DNA of 13,011 bases from an uncultured Geobacter sp. GTDB lineage: Bacteria > Desulfobacterota > Desulfuromonadia > Geobacterales > Geobacteraceae. Location: positions 1 to 13,011 of the forward strand of contig CALABV010000063.1 of assembly GCA_937886325.1 (NCBI GenBank), given 5' to 3'. Position 1 is the stretch's first letter; each line of letters opens with the position of its first letter. The notes below the pieces were generated by a model that had not been told where the DNA came from, ran no database searches, and saw only the letters and a list, made by a program, of their open reading frames with translations. The position numbers and the translations under genes are program-made. Below, one piece after another: positions 1 to 5,802 of the stretch.

Positions 1-140
1 TACACCCATTGCGTGCCTGTGAGGACGGTGAAGGAGCCGAGGAGCCCGCTGGATTTCTGAGAAGCAGGTTGAAGGGTGGGAAAGGGTGGTAGATATGCTG
101 GCGGTGAGGCCCGCCGGGTAATTGACCTTGTTGGTCTGGG

Positions 141-209
141 AAATGAGGGGACACCATTCCTAATTGCCTTCCCCCCAAACGGAAATTAAATGTGGATGTC
201 TCCGAATTT
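141..209. repeat. Imperfect inverted repeat, possible mobile-element relic
   Basis: The arms 141-168 and 181-209 match at about 19 of 28 positions, with blocks AAAT, GG, GACA, AATT and CC conserved in order. The 12-base spacer is C-rich. The GGGGACACC/TGTCTCC-type arms resemble palindromes I associate with IS200-like or REP-type elements in related genomes, but that link is recalled from general knowledge and no transposase is present. It could equally be an ordinary degenerate hairpin. Confidence 0.4.
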
Positions 210-333
210 AACTGTCAGTGAGAGGCAAGTCTTTTCAACCAGTCTGATGGCGGAGTAGAATTCCCGCCGGGAGTGTCGGTCACTTTCGATGGTGGAAGGT
301 GGGAAGCGGCTTTTGTGGCGCTGTTTCTGGCAT

Positions 334-370
334 AAAAAAACCCCTCATGGTTTCCAGCCTGAGGGGTTTT
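334..370 (-). terminator. Rho-independent terminator of the small secreted-protein gene
   Basis: An 11-bp perfect stem (337-347 with 360-370, arm AAAACCCCTCA) closes a 12-base loop. Read on the minus strand it is followed by seven T residues, which is the classical intrinsic terminator layout. It lies about 100 bases downstream of the minus-strand stop codon at 468. The plus-strand reading also ends in four T residues, so it may act weakly in both directions. Confidence 0.8.
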
Positions 371-407
371 CTGCATTTATCGGAAAATCTTCCTGACTTC
401 AGGAAAC

Positions 408-430
408 CGGATCACCCGGCGGGTGATCCG
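408..430. repeat. Perfect 10-bp hairpin downstream of the secreted-protein gene
   Basis: CGGATCACCC (408-417) pairs perfectly with GGGTGATCCG (421-430) around a three-base loop. A second small dyad, TCCTGA-CT-TCAGGA, lies next to it at 391-404. Neither is followed by a T tract, so they look like 3'-end stabilising structures or processing signals rather than terminators. Together with the terminator at 334-370 they make a structured 3' untranslated region for the minus-strand gene. Confidence 0.5.
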
Positions 431-467
431 CATTTGCGTAGAGTACGCCTTTCCGATGGTGAATTCG

Positions 468-764
468 TTACTTTTTCTTTTCCTGCGCTTTGGCGGCAGG
501 CTTCGTTTCCGCCCCTTTTACTTCGATACTGGTTGCCTTCATCTGGTAGAAAATCGTTGCCTTGGAGCCCACCTTCAGGTCGCCGGTTACCTTCGTGTCC
601 TTGTCGCGGGCGATCTCCCACTTCTCTTTACCCTTCTGGATGGTCACCACATCACCCTTCACTTCCAGCACCGGGCCGGTAACCTGGTAGCTCTTGGTCA
701 TGGCGGCCATGGCGACGGATGACGACAGAACAGCGGCGGCGACGACAGCAGCGGTCAGTTTCAT
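468..764 (-). CDS. Small secreted protein, function unknown
   Basis: This 98-residue protein begins with a clear Sec signal peptide: MK, a hydrophobic Ala/Val-rich stretch to about residue 20, and an Ala-Met-Ala type cleavage site. The mature part is about 75 residues of alternating beta-prone segments (YQVTGPVLEVKGDVVTIQKG, WEIARD, KVTGDLKVGSKATIFYQ), consistent with a small OB-like barrel, followed by a Lys/Ala-rich tail ending in KKK. I know of similar short periplasmic proteins in Geobacter-type genomes but of no assigned function. The start is supported by AAGGAG at 771-776, six bases upstream. It has its own promoter candidate and terminator, so it is probably a single-gene unit. Confidence 0.85.
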   Translation of the reverse strand: MKLTAAVVAAAVLSSSVAMAAMTKSYQVTGPVLEVKGDVVTIQKGKEKWEIARDKDTKVTGDLKVGSKATIFYQMKATSIEVKGAETKPAAKAQEKKK

Positions 765-789
765 GATTCCCTCCTTGGGTTGAAATAAA

Positions 790-828
790 GTATCCGCTAT
801 TGGATACCAGGTTACGTTTCGGTGTCAA
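790..828 (-). promoter_or_regulatory. Promoter and dyad of the small secreted-protein gene
   Basis: On the minus strand a perfect TTGACA (-35, plus-strand 823-828) is separated by 18 bases from TCCAAT (-10, 799-804), predicting a start near 792 and a leader of about 28 bases. The dyad GTATCC-N6-GGATAC (790-807) covers the -10 box and the predicted start, a position expected for a repressor operator. The -35 match is strong and the -10 match is only 4 of 6. Binding by a repressor is inference. Confidence 0.5.
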
Positions 829-879
829 GGATTGAATGAAGGGAGTGAGGGCTGAGAACCCTGTGAATGCGCCGCCAAT

Positions 880-1779
880 TCATCCGTTGGTCTGTCCCGA
901 TACGCCGTACCCCTTTGTCTGTTCCAGGAGAAAATCCACGAAGGCACGGTTTGCGCGGGAGAGGTAGGCATTCTTCTTCCATGCAATCTTCAGGTCGAGA
1001 TGGAGCGGCGGGTCAAAGGGCACCGCGACAACCTCCGAATCCGCCGACACCACCATCCTGAGGGAAGCGGAAATTCCGATGCCGCGCCTGATAAGCGTCC
1101 TCACCAGTGAAAAGAGATTTGTCTCGAATACGATATTCAACGGTTCGCCCGTTTCCATCCTCATGCCGGAAATCAGTTCCCGCAGGTAGTACCCCTCCTT
1201 GTAGAAGATCAGCGGTTCGCCGCGGAACTCGGCGAAGGTGACCGTCCGCCGCGCGGCAAACGGGTGCTCCGGAGGGACGCAGGCCACCACCTCCTCCCGC
1301 AGGAAGTGCCATGCCTCAAGATCTTCCGGCGCGCTCCCCGCGATGACCCCCATGTCGATATCGCCTTCGCTGATCATCTGCCGTATCAGCGAGGCCCCCT
1401 CGCTGGAGACCGACATGCGCAGGTCGGGATACGCGCGCGTGAAGTCGCAAATGATATCCGGGAAAAAGTAGATGCTCAGCATGGGCGGGATGCCCACCCG
1501 CACCTGCCCTTTCAAAAGACCGCGCATATCGTCAATCGCCTGCCGGGCAGCCGCGAGATCGGTGAGTATCCGCCGGCAATGCTCAAGAAAGACCTCCCCC
1601 TCGGCGGTGAGGGAGATCTTCCGGTCGCGTCGGTTGAGCAGGATCACGTCAAGCTCCTCTTCCAGGTTCCTGATCGCCATGCTGATTGCGGGCTGTGCAA
1701 CGTGAAGCTGTTCAGCCGCCTTGGTAAAGCTTCCGTGGCGGACGATCTCGGTAAAGTACCGCACCTGACGCACTTCCAT
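880..1779 (-). CDS. LysR-family transcriptional regulator
   Basis: This 299-residue protein has the standard LysR length and layout. The N-terminal winged helix-turn-helix covers residues 1-60, with the pattern SFTKAAEQLHVAQPAIS then IRNLEEEL, and a periplasmic-binding-protein-like effector domain spans about 90-290. I chose the start at 1779 over the ATG at 1791 because GGAGG (1785-1789) sits five bases before it and lies inside the longer reading. It is divergent from the MFS exporter at 1896, so it probably controls that gene and itself through the dyad at 1802-1822, in response to an unknown small effector. The arrangement mirrors the ynfL/ynfM pair of enteric bacteria, although this regulator need not be a YnfL orthologue. 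Confidence 0.92.
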   Translation of the reverse strand: MEVRQVRYFTEIVRHGSFTKAAEQLHVAQPAISMAIRNLEEELDVILLNRRDRKISLTAEGEVFLEHCRRILTDLAAARQAIDDMRGLLKGQVRVGIPPMLSIYFFPDIICDFTRAYPDLRMSVSSEGASLIRQMISEGDIDMGVIAGSAPEDLEAWHFLREEVVACVPPEHPFAARRTVTFAEFRGEPLIFYKEGYYLRELISGMRMETGEPLNIVFETNLFSLVRTLIRRGIGISASLRMVVSADSEVVAVPFDPPLHLDLKIAWKKNAYLSRANRAFVDFLLEQTKGYGVSGQTNG

Positions 1780-1801
1780 GCCGGCCTCCATGTATAATAA
1801 T

Positions 1802-1822
1802 TATTTATGAAGTACATAAATA
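1802..1822. promoter_or_regulatory. LysR-type operator dyad in the divergent intergenic region
   Basis: TATTTATG (1802-1809) and CATAAATA (1815-1822) form a perfect 8-bp inverted repeat around AAGTA. The core TATGAAGTACATA fits the T-N11-A box that LysR regulators bind. It is the only clean dyad of this type between the two divergent starts, in a very AT-rich 116-base spacer. It lies about 25 bases upstream of the regulator's start codon, where binding would also repress the regulator itself. The family rule is established; occupancy here is inferred. Confidence 0.65.
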
Positions 1823-1895
1823 TCATATATTTTATTTATTTCAAACAGGGTGGTATGGTTGATTCAGAAAATAAAGAACAAGGTGGTACTGACCA

Positions 1896-3146
1896 ATGAA
1901 CAACCTCACCCTTACCCGTACCGAAGCCGGTCTGGGCAGTATCCGGATCGGCACCAGCGCCTACCTGCGTTCCAGTTTGGCCTTTTTCGCGGCCGGTTTC
2001 GTTACCTTTGTGACGCTCTACGATGTGCAGCCTCTGCTGCCGGAGTTTTCACGGGAATTCGGGATTTCTCCAGCCGTCGGCAGTCTGCCGCTCTCCGTGG
2101 CGACCGCTACCATGGCGATAACCATGCTGCTTGCCGGGACCGTCTCGGAAACCTGGGGCCGCAAGCAGGTAATGACCGGAGCGCTCATCCTTACCTCGCT
2201 GTTGAGCCTGCTGATTGCCGTCAGCGAAACATTCTCCGGGCTCGTCGCGTTGCGATTTCTCCAGGGATTCGTGCTGGCGGGACTGCCCGCAGTGGCCATG
2301 GCATACCTGAGCGAGGAACTCGACGCCTCGGCAATCGGCTCGGCCATGGGACTCTATATCGCCGGTAATGCCGTGGGCGGGATGACCGGCCGGATTGTCA
2401 CCGCGGCCATGACCGACATCTGGTCATGGCGTGCCGCTCTCGGGGTCTTCGGGGTTCTCTGTCTTCTTCTCAGCCTGCTCTTCGTCAAGAGCCTGCCGCC
2501 GTCCCATCTTCCGCGACGCCCCTTCCAGGCTCGCTACCTGTTCACCTCGCTCGGTCGGCATCTGACGGACCCGCTGCTCCTCTGCCTCTACGGCATCTCT
2601 TTCCTGGCCATGGGGAGTTTCGTGACCCTTTACAACTACCTGACCTTCCGCCTCCTGGGAGATCCCTACGCTCTCACCCAGAGCCATGTGAGCCTTATCT
2701 TTCTCGTCTACCTGCTCGGTTCGTTGAGCGCTTCGGCTACGGGCCGGATAATCGGCAGATTCGATCGGACATTCCTGCTCCGGCTTTCACTGGCGACAAT
2801 GGCCGCCGGCGCGCTCCTGACGCTGGCGGGATCATTGCCCCTGATTATTACGGGCGTCGCCCTGTTTACGGTCGGATTCTTCGGCGCCCATTCGGTAGCC
2901 TCCAGTTGGGTGGGGCGGCATGCGCAAACCGCAAAGGCCCAGGCTTCAGCGCTCTACCTGTTCTTCTACTATCTGGGGTCGAGTGTTTCCGGGACTCTTG
3001 GGGGTATCTGCTGGTCACAGGGTGGATGGAATGGTGTTACGGGAATGATTGTGCTCCTGATAGCCATGGCGTTGGCCGTCTGCCAGGGGATTTCGTCGTA
3101 TCAGGTCGGGAAGCGCGGGGTGTCACCCGCGCCGCACAATGTCTGA
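1896..3146 (+). CDS. ynfM: YnfM-like major facilitator superfamily exporter
   Basis: This 416-residue, highly hydrophobic protein has about twelve membrane segments. Motif A of the MFS lies between segments 2 and 3 (GTVSETWGRKQVM, residues 81-93). Several stretches match my memory of E. coli YnfM (417 residues) closely, notably AMAYLSEEL, GLYIAGNAVGGMTGR, MGSFVTLYNY, GAHSVASSWVG and LYLFFYYLGSSVSGTLGG. It should be a proton-driven inner-membrane exporter of the drug/arabinose-efflux type; the substrate is unknown. AAGGTGG (1880-1886) lies nine bases before the start. It is divergent from the LysR regulator, its likely controller. Confidence 0.93.
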   Translation: MNNLTLTRTEAGLGSIRIGTSAYLRSSLAFFAAGFVTFVTLYDVQPLLPEFSREFGISPAVGSLPLSVATATMAITMLLAGTVSETWGRKQVMTGALILTSLLSLLIAVSETFSGLVALRFLQGFVLAGLPAVAMAYLSEELDASAIGSAMGLYIAGNAVGGMTGRIVTAAMTDIWSWRAALGVFGVLCLLLSLLFVKSLPPSHLPRRPFQARYLFTSLGRHLTDPLLLCLYGISFLAMGSFVTLYNYLTFRLLGDPYALTQSHVSLIFLVYLLGSLSASATGRIIGRFDRTFLLRLSLATMAAGALLTLAGSLPLIITGVALFTVGFFGAHSVASSWVGRHAQTAKAQASALYLFFYYLGSSVSGTLGGICWSQGGWNGVTGMIVLLIAMALAVCQGISSYQVGKRGVSPAPHNV

Positions 3147-3233
3147 TTGCGGGAAAAGGGTGCGAAGATGCCTTGAAATCAAGGGGGCGCCATGTCTTCG
3201 TCATGCAAGGCATGGTACCCCCCTGTTACTTTA

Positions 3234-3312
3234 GTTTCCATCGGAAACGGTCCTTTTCCGCCCTGGCGGTGTCAATCTTCGGGCTTGCTTGTGCGGCGTA
3301 CCGATGTACGCC
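3234..3312. repeat. Two perfect small hairpins between convergent genes
   Basis: GTTTCC-ATC-GGAAAC (3234-3248) and GGCGTAC-CGAT-GTACGCC (3295-3312) are perfect stems of 6 and 7 bp. They lie in the 266-base spacer between the ends of the exporter and the oxidoreductase genes, upstream of the 76-bp repeat. Neither has a T tract. They could be 3' structures of the exporter transcript or the outer part of a longer repeated element. Confidence 0.4.
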
Positions 3313-3332
3313 TCCGCGCAACCCCTCGATTC

Positions 3333-3408
3333 CCTTGCCATGCCGAAAAATTCCTCGTTTCCGAATTGGAAACCAATAGTGTCACATCCGGAGTTTCCGG
3401 ATGGACAC
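3333..3408 (+). repeat. 76-bp dispersed repeat, copy 1
   Basis: This segment recurs at 5020-5095 in the same orientation with 73 of 76 bases identical. Its right half is a strong hairpin: TAGTGTC, a bulged A, CATCCGGA, loop GTT, TCCGGATG, GACACTA (3377-3410, 15 bp). A weaker stem GTTTCC-GAATT-GGAAAC lies to its left (3359-3375). It sits between two convergent genes and the hairpin ends two bases from the stop codon of the oxidoreductase, so it may serve as that gene's 3' end structure. No open reading frame is shared by the copies. Confidence 0.9.
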
Positions 3409-3412
3409 TACT

Positions 3413-4024
3413 TTACTCTCCCGCGGCCAGGTCTCTTCCCAAGCTGTATGCCTGTTTCATCAGCGCGTCGTTGTCGGCCACTTCACCCGGTGCAAGGGTG
3501 GTTCCGTAGACAAGCCCTACTATCTCCGATCCCAGGAAACGGGCCATGTCCTGGAAGGTACGGAGGGCGTTGACGGCACCCGAGGCGAAGGGGTCCACGT
3601 CGCCGTAGGTGACTACGACACCGAACTTCTTTCCGCCGAGGTCGGTCTTTACGGTGTAGACCGGTTCCCCCTCCTCTCCCGGCACTGTTCCCAGATAGGT
3701 AAGGGCGTAGCAGCGGTCCATGAACAGCTTGATCTGTGCCGAGACGGTGAACCAGTAGACGGGAGTCGCGTAGACCACGGCGTCCGCGGCCCGCAGGCGG
3801 GGATAGAGCGGACGCATGCCGTCATCGATGATGCAGTCCTTCTCCAGCGATTCCTGGCAGGCGTCGCAGGCGGTACATGGCCGGATTTCCATTTCGTGGA
3901 GATGTACGGTATCCACCTCCGCGCCCAGGCTGCGCGCGCCTTCCGCCACCTCCCGCGCCAGTATGGTGCTGTTGCCGTTATTCCGGGGGCTTGCCTCGAC
4001 AATGATGATTTTTCTTGGAGCCAT
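3413..4024 (-). CDS. Flavodoxin-fold NAD(P)H/FMN oxidoreductase with cysteine cluster
   Basis: The protein is 203 residues from the chosen start. It opens with a beta strand and an FMN phosphate-binding loop (SPRNNGNS, residues 12-19) and continues with TPVYWFTVSAQIKLFMDRC (88-105), the usual flavin-ring and dimer region of the NADPH-dependent FMN reductase family. Cysteines 50, 53, 56 and 64 form Cx2Cx2Cx7C, the spacing of the [4Fe-4S] site in archaeal iron-sulfur flavoprotein (Isf). It is probably a cytoplasmic electron-transfer or quinone/nitro-type reductase; the substrate is unknown. The start at 4024 is set by GAGGAGG (about 4031-4037); the 26 extra residues of the longer frame look non-coding. 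Confidence 0.88.
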   Translation of the reverse strand: MAPRKIIIVEASPRNNGNSTILAREVAEGARSLGAEVDTVHLHEMEIRPCTACDACQESLEKDCIIDDGMRPLYPRLRAADAVVYATPVYWFTVSAQIKLFMDRCYALTYLGTVPGEEGEPVYTVKTDLGGKKFGVVVTYGDVDPFASGAVNALRTFQDMARFLGSEIVGLVYGTTLAPGEVADNDALMKQAYSLGRDLAAGE

Positions 4025-4354
4025 TGTGTTCCTCCTCTCTTGTTCCGGCCATTCTCGATCATGGACGGTATTTCCACACCCTTCCGCGCAATCCATCCAC
4101 AAAGGGATACTTTCTCATCGTCCGGGACAAGGGTGTGGTAAATCCTTGCACAGGGATATTGTTTAATGATTTCGATTAAATAGAAAAGACTCCACTCTTC
4201 ATGTTGACATCCTGCACATTCGTGGTTTTCTTCAGTAGAAGATATGTTGAATAAAAACGGTACGTTATGCCGATAGTACTATGGCACGTTTTAAGCATAA
4301 AAAATAATGAAATCCCCGAAACATCATGAACGCGGGCACGGAGTACACGAGAAC
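4025..4354. other. Divergent intergenic region: oxidoreductase and PilZ gene
   Basis: There is no credible gene here; an open frame at 4176-4388 on the minus strand lacks protein character. The half next to the oxidoreductase holds a widely spaced 10-bp inverted repeat, CCACACCCTT (4074-4083) and AAGGGTGTGG (4129-4138). The half next to the PilZ gene is AT-rich and carries the sigma-54-like promoter and its overlapping dyad (4268-4297). The frame of the PilZ gene stays open to 4307, but that start would coincide with the predicted transcription start. Confidence 0.6.
4268..4297 (+). promoter_or_regulatory. Sigma-54-like promoter of the PilZ gene with overlapping dyad
   Basis: TGGCACG (4282-4288) and GCA (4295-4297) keep the invariant GG-N10-GC spacing of -24/-12 promoters. 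The -24 half is a full consensus match and the TT of the -12 half is AA. Transcription would start near 4308, leaving a leader of about 47 bases before the ATG at 4355. The near-perfect dyad TGCCGATAGTACTATGGCA (4268-4286, one extra G in the left arm) overlaps the -24 box. If real, expression needs an enhancer-binding activator, and the dyad may recruit a repressor. Confidence 0.55.
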
Positions 4355-4972
4355 ATGAATCTGAATCGGAACGGAAAACGTATAGCACGGGGCAGATTAC
4401 GGAGTTTTCTCGGCAAGACCGCCGGTGAACTTACCCGCGTTCTGGGGGAACCCTTCGCATCATACAGCTATCGAGACAGCGAGGTCTACCTCTATGATTC
4501 AAAACCGGTGACAACAGTTGCCCTGCACAACGGGCTGATTGTGAAATGCAACGATGTGGCCGAAGCAAGAAGGCAGTTACGCGTCCGGCCTCTGCAAAAC
4601 ATCCCGGTCGTATCTCGGGGAGAAACAAGCAATACGGGCCTGCTCAAAGACATCTCGATTGGCGGCGTCGCCGTGTCGTTTTCATCCGGCGCCGTCTTCA
4701 TGATGAGGGAATCCGCCGTACTCTCTTTTTCGCTCCCGATTGAAGGTGTCGACCGCTTTCTTGAGATCCCTTGCCGTGTCAAGGATATCCGAATCGTCGA
4801 AGGAGTTGGCGTCACGGTTTTCCTCTTCGATTTTTCACGCGTTCCTCGCGAAAAGGCGATTATTACACGCTACATATCCGTACGGAAAATACAGGCTGAA
4901 CTTGACATTGACGATTCATTCCTGTGGATGAAGCAGGATGAAGCCGCGAACTGTCCTCTGCTTGTGAACTGA
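4355..4972 (+). CDS. PilZ-domain c-di-GMP receptor protein
   Basis: This 205-residue cytoplasmic protein carries a PilZ domain from about residue 70 to 180. Both nucleotide-binding motifs are intact: RxxxR (R72 to R76) and DxSxxG (D99, S101, G104, in DISIGG). It is therefore expected to bind cyclic di-GMP and act as an effector in motility, adhesion or exopolysaccharide control. Residues 15-66 form a separate small domain (FLGKTAGELTRVLGEP, then short strands up to VALHNGLIVKC) whose pattern resembles SmpA/BamE-like folds; this is a tentative reading. The start at 4355 is chosen because the in-frame ATG at 4307 falls on the predicted transcription start; its ribosome site (GGAG, 4340-4343) is weak. 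Confidence 0.85.
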   Translation: MNLNRNGKRIARGRLRSFLGKTAGELTRVLGEPFASYSYRDSEVYLYDSKPVTTVALHNGLIVKCNDVAEARRQLRVRPLQNIPVVSRGETSNTGLLKDISIGGVAVSFSSGAVFMMRESAVLSFSLPIEGVDRFLEIPCRVKDIRIVEGVGVTVFLFDFSRVPREKAIITRYISVRKIQAELDIDDSFLWMKQDEAANCPLLVN

Positions 4973-5019
4973 GACAGGATTCGTACCGCCGCCTTTTTTT
5001 CTACTCTTCCCTTTGCCTT

Positions 5020-5095
5020 CCTTGCCAGGCCGAAAAATTCCTCGTTTCCGAATTGAAAACCAATAGTGTCACATCCGGAGATTCCGGATGGACAC
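5020..5095 (+). repeat. 76-bp dispersed repeat, copy 2
   Basis: This copy differs from copy 1 only at 5028, 5056 and 5081. The hairpin is conserved (5066-5095: GTGTC, bulged A, CATCCGGA, loop GAT, TCCGGATG, GACAC); the change at 5081 lies in the three-base loop. It starts 47 bases after the PilZ stop codon and lies in a 197-base spacer before the next gene, on the same strand as both. A separate palindrome, CTTGAT-A-ATCAAG, follows at 5107-5119. Confidence 0.9.
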
Positions 5096-5169
5096 AATCG
5101 ATTATTCTTGATAATCAAGTGCTTGAAGAAAAGTAGATCGGCTATTGACACATTATCTGGCAGGTGTGA

Positions 5170-5637
5170 ATGGGTTCATTACTGGCGGTTGACCTGGGAA
5201 TACGGACCGGTCTGGCCCTGTATGGCGGGGAGGGGAAGCTCGTCTGGTACCGCTCGCGTAACTACGGGAGCACGGACCGTCTGCGGCGTGCGATCAACGG
5301 CATCCTGAGAGAGATTCCCGATCTGGAAGCGCTCGTGATTGAAGGGGGCGGGCCGCTTGCGGCGCCGTGGGAACGGGAGGCCGAGCGTCGCGGAATCCTC
5401 GTCCTGAAGACAAGCGCGGAAGAGTGGCGGCGGCGCCTCCTCCTCCCCCGTGAACAGCGCAGCGGCATTCAGGCGAAGCATTCCGCCGACGGCGCCGCGC
5501 GCCGGGTCATCCGGTGGTCCGGCGCTCCGGCCCCCACATCGCTTCGCCATGACGCGGCCGAGGCAATCCTGGCCGGCCTTTGGGGTGTGATGCGGCTGGG
5601 ATGGCTCACCGACCCGCCGCACCTTGCGGGAAAATGA
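5170..5637 (+). CDS. RNase H/RuvC-fold putative nuclease
   Basis: This 155-residue protein matches no family I can name with certainty. It shows an RNase H-like plan: strand 1 with LLAVDLGIRTGLALY (D8), strand 4 with ALVIEGGG (E58), and a last helix RHDAAEAILAGLWG (H127, D128, E131). These acidic positions occur where RuvC-type Holliday-junction resolvases and YqgF-like proteins keep their metal ligands. The middle segment EWRRRLLLPREQRSGIQAKHSADGAARRVI is strongly basic, fitting nucleic-acid binding. A TGA stop directly precedes the ATG in frame, so translation cannot begin further upstream; the ribosome site (AGGTG at 5162-5166) is close and weak. No partner gene is adjacent. Confidence 0.7.
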   Translation: MGSLLAVDLGIRTGLALYGGEGKLVWYRSRNYGSTDRLRRAINGILREIPDLEALVIEGGGPLAAPWEREAERRGILVLKTSAEEWRRRLLLPREQRSGIQAKHSADGAARRVIRWSGAPAPTSLRHDAAEAILAGLWGVMRLGWLTDPPHLAGK

Positions 5638-5725
5638 CCTGCATGCATGCGTTGAAAGTATTGAACATGTCACGGTCATGGCAGTTTCTACGGGATCCAA
5701 AGGATTCTGGCCGGGAGGATTACTC

Positions 5726-5754
5726 TTGACTGTCCGGGGTCGTCATCCTATACT
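5726..5754 (+). promoter_or_regulatory. Sigma-70 promoter of the PASTA lipoprotein gene
   Basis: TTGACT (5726-5731) and TATACT (5749-5754) are each one base from consensus, with the optimal 17-base spacer. The predicted transcription start is near 5761, giving a leader of about 42 bases that ends in GGAG (5794-5797) five bases before the ATG. This is one of the best housekeeping-type promoters in the window and marks the lipoprotein gene as a separate unit from the upstream gene. Confidence 0.75.
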
Positions 5755-5802
5755 CAGCGCGCTTGCAGTCACCTCAACCGAACCGCTGATACCGGAGTTT
5801 CT

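Larger units (their letters stand above)
1..467. other. Left-edge region without a supported gene
   Basis: I can support no protein gene here. Two short open stretches enter from the left edge and stop near base 60 and base 92. Either could be the tail of an upstream gene, but neither shows a recognisable motif. The region holds a G-run cluster (74-89), an imperfect inverted repeat (141-209), a rho-independent terminator (334-370) and a perfect 10-bp hairpin (408-430). Predicted frames between 299 and 722 on the plus strand lie opposite the small secreted-protein gene and show no protein character. Confidence 0.6.

Noticed and set aside
5145..5150. TTGACA as a -35 box for the RNase H-like gene
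   Set aside because: At 16-18 bases downstream there is no -10 box, and the start codon itself lies there.
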